Below are positions 31,158-37,385 of a DNA stretch of 37,385 nt, in pieces (positions within the stretch are counted from its first letter, which is position 1; every line of letters starts with the position of its first letter). A program made the translations under genes and the position numbers. Under the pieces are notes generated by a model. The model was not told the DNA's origin and searched no databases. It was given only the letters and a program-made list of their open reading frames with translations. Source of the DNA: Chara braunii (taxonomy: Eukaryota; Streptophyta; Charophyceae; Charales; Characeae); NCBI GenBank assembly GCA_003427395.1, contig BFEA01000249.1, forward strand, positions 1,326,571-1,363,955, given 5' to 3'.

Positions 31158-32162
31158 GATATCAGCTGTTGGGCAGGGCCACAATTTCTAGTATGTTCCC
31201 GCCTCCGATCTAAGTCCGCACGAGTGAGTGAAGATCGTGAGAAAGAGGATAGAGGTCAATTTGAAGAACTAAGAAAAGGAATATGGGTAAAGGGGACCGA
31301 CCGAGGGTATCAAGGGAAAGAGGAAATTGGGAATCGGGAGGTAGATTATGCAAGACCTTGATGGGAGGTCTGAAATAATTCTCATCTAGGATATAGACTG
31401 ACTAAGCCTCGCGGCGGGGTCAGTGTTAGATTGAGGAAACAAGGATCGGGTCCTGGAACCGAGATGGTGTGGTGGCTATCGTCTCCTATCTATTCCAGTG
31501 GAGCGGAAATGCCAGTAGATGTAAGGGATAAGGTTTTCATCATCCTTCTTGAAGAAGGATCCTGGACGGATCTGGAGCCGGCATATCAGATTGTGATGTT
31601 AGGCGAAGGAGATGTCTTTCTCTCGGTAAATACCTTATGAACCAAGGTCAGCCTGACACGGCTGATGCCAAGCCTGACTGATCTGGAGTCCGGGGGGACA
31701 GTGGACGCCCGAGGATGGATTTATCTTTCCCAGGAAGGGGAGAACGCGATGGTTGTTGACATAACATTGGGGATAGTCTCGTACAAACTGTTTAGGCAGG
31801 CGAAACGAGAGGTAGTGTGGGCGGCGTGTCAACGGGCAAAAATGAAAATGGATGAGATAGACGTGCGGGTGGAGCTCGGGGATAATGAAAATGTGAGACA
31901 ACCACTTAGAACAATGAGATGTGTGTTGCCCCCGTTCCTGGTAGATGTGGTCTTCGAGACCCGAAGCAGGCTAGTTCATATATGTCAATCCATGACAAAC
32001 CTCGGAATGTACGAATGCGCTAGGCAGGATTTCTTTCGACTATTAGTGGAAATGGGGCCCGTCGAAGGCAAATGGGCGAGGGAACTAATTGAGATGCTGA
32101 ATTACTTTAGCATGGATGACGTGTATGTCCCAAACCCTACGCATTGGAAAATAGTTTACTAG
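31158..32162 (+). pseudogene. Domain array unit 1 (unrecognised family)
   Basis: Frame 3 stays open from 31158 to TAG at 32160-32162, apart from TGA at 31359, 31371 and 31638, each one C-to-T change from CGA. In order it has a charged basic N-terminal part, GAEMPVDVRDKV, the anchor ARGWIYLSQEG (Tyr codon at 31722), DITLGIV, LPPFLVDVVF and a GPVEGKWARELIEML helix. Units 2-4 repeat these motifs in the same order. I recognise no known family. No signal peptide or clear membrane span is seen. It is either one member of a tandem gene family or one domain of a long repetitive protein, now decayed. Confidence 0.6.
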
Positions 32163-33058
32163 GAGAAACGTTCCCGGAGTTGTTCCATGAGAAGAAGGAT
32201 GACTTCATCGACGAAGAGGAGGAGGACGAGATAGAGGATTGGGATTTTTTAGAACAGGGGTTCACGGGCAAGGGTGGAATGGGTGGTTGGTCCTGTGCAG
32301 GTAGCAAGATGGCTAGGGAACAACGCCTGAATGACCGCATGTTTAGAGGATGGAGACCAAGACAACTCAGAGGGGGAGTAGAAATGTTTGTACCTTCAAG
32401 AAATGAATGCGGAAAAACTATTTGTGACTGGGTCGGATTGGAAATCGCATCGGAGCTCTCGTATCTATGGATAAAACGAACATGAAACCCAATAAGGGAA
32501 GGAGGAGGATGGGATGAAATAGTTGAGAGGAATGTGGAGTCCCTCAGAAAAATCTGCTTGTCGCAAAAGGGTTGACATCTGTTTTGCGTAACGTTAGTGT
32601 CCGAACATGACCCGATGTGGATCTTAGGAGAAGATGAGCAGTGGACTGGAAACGAGGCAGAGAATTTTACGAACGAAGGTTGGGACGAGATTAGGGACAG
32701 GGTCGTAATGGGAGGATGGGAGGAACTCGGGTTGTCGTGCCAGTCAACCCAGGTCTGGGTGCCGCACTCTGTGGCAGATTGGTTCAGAGGGTACAAACAC
32801 ATATACAAAGTAGCGGAATCTCTAGACGAGGTACACCTCGAATTCTCATGTTTGTCTGAATTTTATAAAATCTCGTTGGAAGAAGGGCCTTTTTACGACG
32901 AGAGCGCCCAAGAGGTCCTCGCCATCTTGAGAGTCGTCCGGGACAATCGGACCAAGGTGGATGACGAAACAAGAGATTGTATACTTCGCCGCGAGGTAGC
33001 AACGACCCCCTCGTATGTAGGCAACGTATTCTTGTTGTTTGAAGTTCTATGGTTTTGA
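32144..33058 (+). pseudogene. Domain array unit 2 (unrecognised family)
   Basis: Frame 2 overlaps the end of unit 1 and runs to 33058, with TGA at 32483 and 32573. It begins with an acidic patch (FIDEEEEDEIEDW). It then has GGVEMFVPSRN, DWVGLEIASELSYL, GGWDEI, the anchor KICLSQKG (Cys in place of Tyr, codon 32555) and VWVPHSVADWF. The spacing from that Pro to the GP of EEGPFYDESAQEVLAIL equals that of unit 1 (42 residues). It ends with ILRREV and FLLFE. The match to unit 3 extends over about 170 residues by eye. The frame change from unit 1 may be an indel or a separate gene. Confidence 0.6.
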
Positions 33059-33131
33059 CTGGAAGGGACTAGCGCCCAAGCAAGTAGGGCGCCAAAGAAA
33101 CAACTAGAGGGTCATGGCATGTAGTGAATAA

Positions 33132-33844
33132 GAGCGAGACGAGGGATGGGTATACATTATGGGGAAATTGCTGTGTAAATTAAGGAACACTAAGACAAAG
33201 GCGTGCAAAATTTTCTGGGTACAATTGTTGGACGCAGGCGGGGAAACAGGAAGTCGTTGTGCGATGGCTCGAAGACGGACGCTCTGGGAAGACAGGCCAC
33301 TCGGGATCCTGCTACCACACGAAACGAATGGCAGGGTAGAAATAAGCATGCCTGCAAGGAGTGGGGTGAGTAACCCGGTAATGGACAGGGTGGGTATAGA
33401 GATTGTGGAGGATGCAGTATACTTGATAGTGGAACTAGAATGGCATGCGAGTGGCGAACTCGGTGGCTGGAATCTGGATCTCCAGGGGCGCGTTCATGTT
33501 AGAGGAACATTGTACCTATCGGAGGAAGGCTGGCGTACCTTTGGGATCACCTCGGCATCTGAAGACGACCTCTGTACATGTTCGAAGGAGCGTGGCAGTT
33601 AACATGGCGGGAGGGGTCAGTGTTTGCAGAGCTCACGTTGGATGACGTAACAGCAAAACTAAGAGACACTATGGCTGGCACCTTCACCTTGCCAAGCGAA
33701 AACGTACGAATGAGGTTGCCGCCTTTCTTATTACAACAAATGGGTGGCGTGGAACGCATTTGGCAGGTGGTGGTAGCACTGACTGGCTTAGACTTCGAGG
33801 GGGCCATGATATACCGGGAATACTACCGGGCCTTTTGAAAAATG
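33132..33844 (+). pseudogene. Domain array unit 3, first part (unrecognised family)
   Basis: Frame 3 (33132-33602) carries NGRVEISMPARSG, MDRVGIEIVEDAVYLIVELE, GGWNLDLQGRV, the anchor GTLYLSEEGW (Tyr codon 33513) and ITSASEDDL. Near 33570 an indel moves the frame to 33578-33838: MFEGAWQLTWREG, then LTLDDVTAKL and RLPPFLLQQM. TGA at 33836 interrupts it and the frame continues as KMRPFEDYRN, the counterpart of the GPF motif in unit 2. GRVE[IM], D-x-VG-x-EI and LYLS line up with unit 2 without long gaps. Confidence 0.6.
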
Positions 33845-34811
33845 AGGCCATTTGAGGATTACAGGAATATGAAGTGTTGCGTGTACTGCGCGTGACAATA
33901 ACAACAAGGCCGAAAATTTCATTAATCAGTGACGAAATCATGTGGGGCGTCATTAGGCGAGAAGTAAGCCGCAGACTGACCAACATAGACGACGTGTATC
34001 GGCTGTTCGAGTCACCAGAAGAAAAAATTATCCAAGGGATGAACAAGAGAGAGATAATGGTAAGAGTCAAGGCAAGAGAAACGAAGAACCAATGAGAAGG
34101 AACGTAGGGAGCAAGGGTTCAATTGCATAAAGAAAGATGGGCTATATTCATTTCTCTCTGGACTATGCAAATGGCGAGCCGTAACCTTGGGAAGAATCAG
34201 CGCCTTCATGATGGTGGAGTGGTTGTTGAGCGGCATGAGATTCAATCGGGGACACGAGGATGATTTGTATACCGACCTTAGGGTAACCGGAACCTACACG
34301 TACCTGAGATCGGGTGACATTTGTTAGGGATTGGGATGGCCCAGGGGCATGGGCTGTCGCTGTTTTTTCAAAGGGTTGCCCGAGCATTGGCACGAATAGG
34401 TTAGGAAATTCAAGGAAGGAGGAACGTAGGATTAAAGATCGGGGTGGAAGTAGGAGGTTGACGGCGGATTGCGGTGCCAGGTGCCCCGGTTCATGATAGA
34501 CCTAATCTTCATAAGCCTCTCAAGGGCAATGGAGCTAGTAAACATGTCCATAATTTGGGTACACCACTTTCAACCACAAACAATTGGGATCTCTTACGAC
34601 GTATCGATAGAACACGGACCGTTCTGGGGAAATAGGGCTTGGGAATTGCTTAAGCTCATCGACATTCTGGTGTTTGGGACCACGGCTGGCTTATTCAGAC
34701 TGTGAACCAATAATCTTAAGGGAAATAGAGATGGGGGAAAACTACCTTGTTGAGGTGGCACAACTATTTGCAGATCCCGCCGAACAGGCAGAACCTGAGG
34801 CGCAGGTGTGA
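33845..34811 (+). pseudogene. Domain array: end of unit 3 and unit 4
   Basis: Frame 1 (about 33850-34095) completes unit 3: EVLRVLRVTI, VIRREVSRRL and VYRLFESPEE, matching unit 2's EVLAILRVV, ILRREV and FLLFE. Frame 2 (34097-34323) starts unit 4: MVEWLLSGMRF, then TGTYTYLRSGD (anchor Tyr 34301), ending at TAG. After broken frames, 34469-34705 reads CQVPRFMIDLIF and SIEHGPFWGNRAWELLKLI. Frame 3 (about 34680-34811) ends it with a Glu/Ala-rich tail, LFADPAEQAEPEAQV. At least four frame changes occur, so this copy is dead. Confidence 0.55.
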
Positions 34812-34983
34812 AAAATACAAAAAGGGGTGCCTAATGAGGATGATATGCTACATATTACTGAGTAAGGACAGGGGTAATTCTCATTAAAAGGGGGAAGGAG
34901 TAGGACGGCTAGGGAAAATACGAGATCGATAAGAGGACCTAAAAGTGTGGAGCTCCTGACGATTGGCTGCAGGAGCCCTAGAG

Positions 34984-35304
34984 ATGGCTGCCCAGCGACT
35001 GTCGAAAGCCCGAAAGAGGTACGTGCTTTGTCGAGGGAGCGACATAATGGAGGATCCATACGAGGTAGAAAGGAGGTACCAATTGGCGGGAAATCGGTCC
35101 TAGAAGGGACGTGAAACCCCGAGATGGAGGAACAAGAGATTCTACCTGTCCTTCCTACATGTGACACTGGTACGGGAGACCATTGAAGCGGCAAGGCGTA
35201 AAGAAGACGAGGAGGTATACAGGGTAGGAAGAACCCAAAGGAGCAAAAGAGTGGAGGAGGACCCGGTTGGACACGACGTCAGGCGGTTCATGAGTAAACA
35301 ATAG
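34984..35304 (+). pseudogene. Small basic ORF within the array
   Basis: ATG at 34984 opens a Lys/Arg-rich frame, interrupted by TAG at 35101-35103 and ending at TAG 35302-35304, 105 residues in all. It contains SKARKRYVLCRGSD, RNKRFYLSFLHVTLV and ETIEAARRKEDEEVY. RFYLSF (Tyr codon 35143) may be another copy of the YLS anchor, or the frame may be the basic linker seen at the start of unit 1. The next unit begins 3 bases after its stop. No family is recognised. Confidence 0.4.
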
Positions 35305-35306
35305 TT

Positions 35307-36101
35307 TTGAACTTTACTGGGCCGTCGTGCTATCGATATGTGTTCCTCGACGAGGTGTATAAGGAGGTGGCAAGCTTCTCCTTTTACCTATCCCACGGGG
35401 TCTCTCGCCCCAGAATAGTAACGATTGTTCTTCAAAGGGTTTGCATGACCAAGGAGGAGAAAGAAGACTCGGTCTTTCTGAGAATCTCCGGACCTATGAT
35501 GAAGGATGCAGCTCAAATCGAGTCCGAGCTGCTTTACTGGTTCGACAAAGTCATGATGGCTTTCTGCAGGATGATCGCAAACAGATTTTGCATCCGGACA
35601 ATACACGAGGATCGGGGAGCGGCCAGGCCACCAGTAGAAATGGAAGGGTCAATAGCCTTTTGGGCCACGACAATGACCGGTGTGTTGGAAGACTTTGGGT
35701 ACAACCCCTCGGTCTATATGAGCTCGGCTGGAATGATCAACATCCGCAGCGGGATGCCACTATCCAATGTGTCGGCACCCTTGTACCAGTCAGAGACGCG
35801 ACCGACACCAGAATAATTCAGGGGGTCGGGGCTTCCCCCTCTGCTTATACGGGCCGCAAAAAGACCATTCTCGACACCGAGGAAACTGAAGGGGCGCAAG
35901 GGCTTCGTGGAATTTAGAGGGAAAGCCACCATAGGAGGAGAACTACTGGAATCGCTCCTGTGGCACTTTGAGCAAGAAGGTAGCATTGGATGGGGAAGCC
36001 CCATGCCACCAGCTCTCCTTAGTGACGTGTATCAGTTGATCATCCATCACCTCCTCATGGTGCACAATACCACTATGGAATGCGAGAGTCACTGTAATTA
36101 G
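35307..36101 (+). pseudogene. Domain array unit 5 (unrecognised family)
   Basis: Frame 3 is open from 35307 to TAG at 36099-36101, apart from TAA at 35814-35816. It contains FSFYLSHGVSRPRIVTI (anchor Tyr 35385), SVFLRISGPMMKDAAQIESE (a GP-x5-like helix), WFDKVMMAFCRMI, NPSVYMSSAG, then ATIGGELLESLLWHFEQEG and MPPALLSDVYQLI. These resemble the anchor, GP and P-x-x-[LM] motifs of units 1-4, though less clearly. An alternative frame at 35441-35917 is also open but has no motif shared with other units. Confidence 0.5.
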
Positions 36102-36103
36102 GA

Positions 36104-36543
36104 AAGGGGTCATTCTCGGCTGGGCCAACTCCTTCGTGACGGGTGCGAACCCTACCTACCCACCCGGAGCAAGGTCTGGGCTTCCTTAAGTACCGAACAA
36201 AGGCGCGACCTCAGGGAAGAACCTTGGAGGGATAATGGCTGAGCTCTTGTTCTATTTGAGTAAAGATTGGGAAAGGGTTAGGGTAACCATTATTGCTAAG
36301 AATGTCGAGATTGTCCTTAAAAAAAAGAGGAAAATGTTAACCCTGAAGAAAAGTAGGGAGCCGCTTCGTCAGGACATACAACCTGAGATTCTATGCACAT
36401 TGTATTGGGTATTGGGCTGGATCAATGAGCTTACCGAAGGAGCAATCGAGTATTATTCCTTAGTCCGATGGGGAGACAGACCTACCACGATCTTCGCGAG
36501 GGAGAATGTCGAAGGCGGAAGTGGGGAGGTTATTCCTCGATGA
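36104..36543 (+). pseudogene. Domain array unit 6, partial
   Basis: Two frames are open between 36102 and 36235; from ATG at 36235 frame 1 gives 102 codons to TGA. LLFYLSKDWERVRVTI (anchor Tyr 36253) matches the YLS anchor of the other units, followed by a Lys-rich stretch and IQPEILCTLYWVLGWINEL, a possible copy of the P-x-x-[LM] helix. The C-terminal GP motif is not visible; the frame ends in GEVIPR and the array appears to stop here. Confidence 0.45.
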
Positions 36544-37200
36544 GGTGAACAGTAAGATTTAGGATATAGAAATCCTAAAAACCATGGACAGCCTGCCCCT
36601 AGGAATATTTTTTTTTGCTATGTGCAAGATTAGGAAAAATGGCAACGGAGGACGAGGCAGGGGATCGAGGAAGCAAGGGAGGTCAAAATGAAGGAGAGAA
36701 CGTAGAGTAGAACAAGGGGGCTCTGAGGGATCGGGAGTGAGCCCGAAAGGTTCCAAGGAAGAGAGGAAGGAAGTTACGACATGGGAGTGCTCCGGAAAAA
36801 CTGGATGGAAAAAGGGAGGGATCCGAGGAACAGGGGGAGATAAGGAGAAAGGTGGTCCGACGCCACGGGCGTCAGAAGGGGCGTTATCAAAGATGGTAAG
36901 GCTGACTGACGCACGAAGAAGATTGGCAGATATAGACAGAAGGACGACCGAGTATAAGGGGATTTTGTCGGGCAAGGCAACATGAAGAACGAGGAAATGA
37001 TGAATAAGAGTATAGGGGATTTTGTCGGGCAAGGCAACATGAAGAACGAGGAACGGACCCGGGCCGAGGGAACCAGGATGAAATTGGACAAGGGAGAAAA
37101 GATAGGGTCGGGGAACCCAGAGGAACACCTAGTAAAAAAGGGAAGGAGAGGACGAGGTCCCCAGAGAGGGAGGTAGAAAAGGCTACTAACCCATCGGCCA
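36544..37200 (+). other. Purine-rich stretch with Lys/Glu-rich frames and a 57-bp duplication
   Basis: Plus-strand frames (36737-36985, 36982-37176) are Lys/Glu/Gly-rich and may only reflect AG-rich DNA. GGGGATTTTGTCGGGCAAGG and the following 23 bases occur at 36950-36996 and 37008-37053 (57-bp offset from the gattttg word, one A lost). In the later frame this repeats GDFVGQGNMKNEE. The antisense frame at 36559-37128 is a composition shadow. Confidence 0.45.
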
Positions 37201-37279
37201 TAGACAGCAAGGCAAGCCGGCCAGCGGCCCAACAATGGTCGCAAGGGGGTGCGAGGGACTTTGGAGCTTAAGGGAAAGG

Positions 37280-37384
37280 GTGTTTGCAGCGGGCCTTCAT
37301 CTGCCCTGGCCTACAGCCAGGGCCTATTTGGCTATTTGCCAGTTCGGCCTGTGGGACCAGGCCGTGGCCTGACCCCACAGGCCG
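37280..37384. repeat. GC-rich foldback cluster
   Basis: CGGCCTGTGGG at 37345-37355 pairs with its complement at 37374-37384. Inside it CAGGCC (37358-37363) pairs with GGCCTG (37366-37371), a nested perfect hairpin. Just left, CCCTGGC-CTACA-GCCAGGG is another 7-bp stem. The GGCCTACAG wording recalls the 47-bp array at 10.2 kb. The window ends here, so it may continue. Confidence 0.85.
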
Positions 37385-37385
37385 T

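Noticed and set aside
36559-37128. 189-codon minus-strand frame
   Set aside because: It is Pro/Leu/Ser-rich antisense of purine-rich DNA, includes the 57-bp duplication, and has no motif.

Overview
The window looks like repeat-rich nuclear DNA of a green-lineage eukaryote. It has no operons or ribosome binding sites. It does have good GT/AG splice-like sites, TATA boxes, tRNA-derived and LINE-like retroposons, a Ty3/gypsy element, long homopolymers, microsatellites and an assembly gap of 100 N. The gypsy polyprotein, with a hydrophobic gag N-terminus before a Lys/Glu-rich coiled coil, resembles from memory the elements of the charophyte alga Chara braunii. I could not verify this. I see no intact host gene with a confident function; nearly every coding stretch is broken by in-frame stops or single-base frameshifts.

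Layout. 1-5857: a decayed Ty3/gypsy element on the plus strand (leader, gag, protease, RT, RNase H, truncated integrase). 5858-8520: short repeats and hairpins, plus a broken acidic minus-strand ORF (7105-8031). 8520-11350: gag-like remnants, a 47-bp foldback minisatellite, a TATA element and a degenerate ORF with a transmembrane C-terminus. 11350-17143: mostly non-coding, with a duplicated hairpin, a (CT)n tract around the gap, a 20-bp minisatellite, poly-C and poly-A. 17349-18540: a DUF4283-like ORF probably belonging to a LINE. 18800-19320: a repeat field of about 76 bp. 19800-23400: unrecognised ORFs and many splice-donor-like sites. 23640-23895: a tRNA-Glu-like SINE on the minus strand. 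24240-25575: zinc-knuckle-like and endonuclease parts of a LINE. 25570-27465: two copies of a 1.2-kb repeat. 28200-30660: a TATA box, a leader-like stretch and gag-like zinc knuckles. 31158-36543: a tandem array of a protein domain I do not recognise. 36700-37385: a small duplication and foldback sequence.

The most unusual part is 31.1-36.5 kb. At least five, probably six, diverged copies of one domain of roughly 260-320 residues lie head to tail on the plus strand. They share a YLS anchor, a proline/aspartate motif, a GP-x5-A-x-E-[LV]-[LI] motif and, in two well-aligned copies, RREV and LFE motifs. The open frames are broken mostly by TGA, as expected from CpG decay of CGA codons. I cannot assign the family. 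Other notable structures are the 47-bp repeat carrying two palindromes per unit, the 20-bp minisatellite, a 36-bp near-palindrome and the CCATAGCC motif recurring in leader-like DNA.
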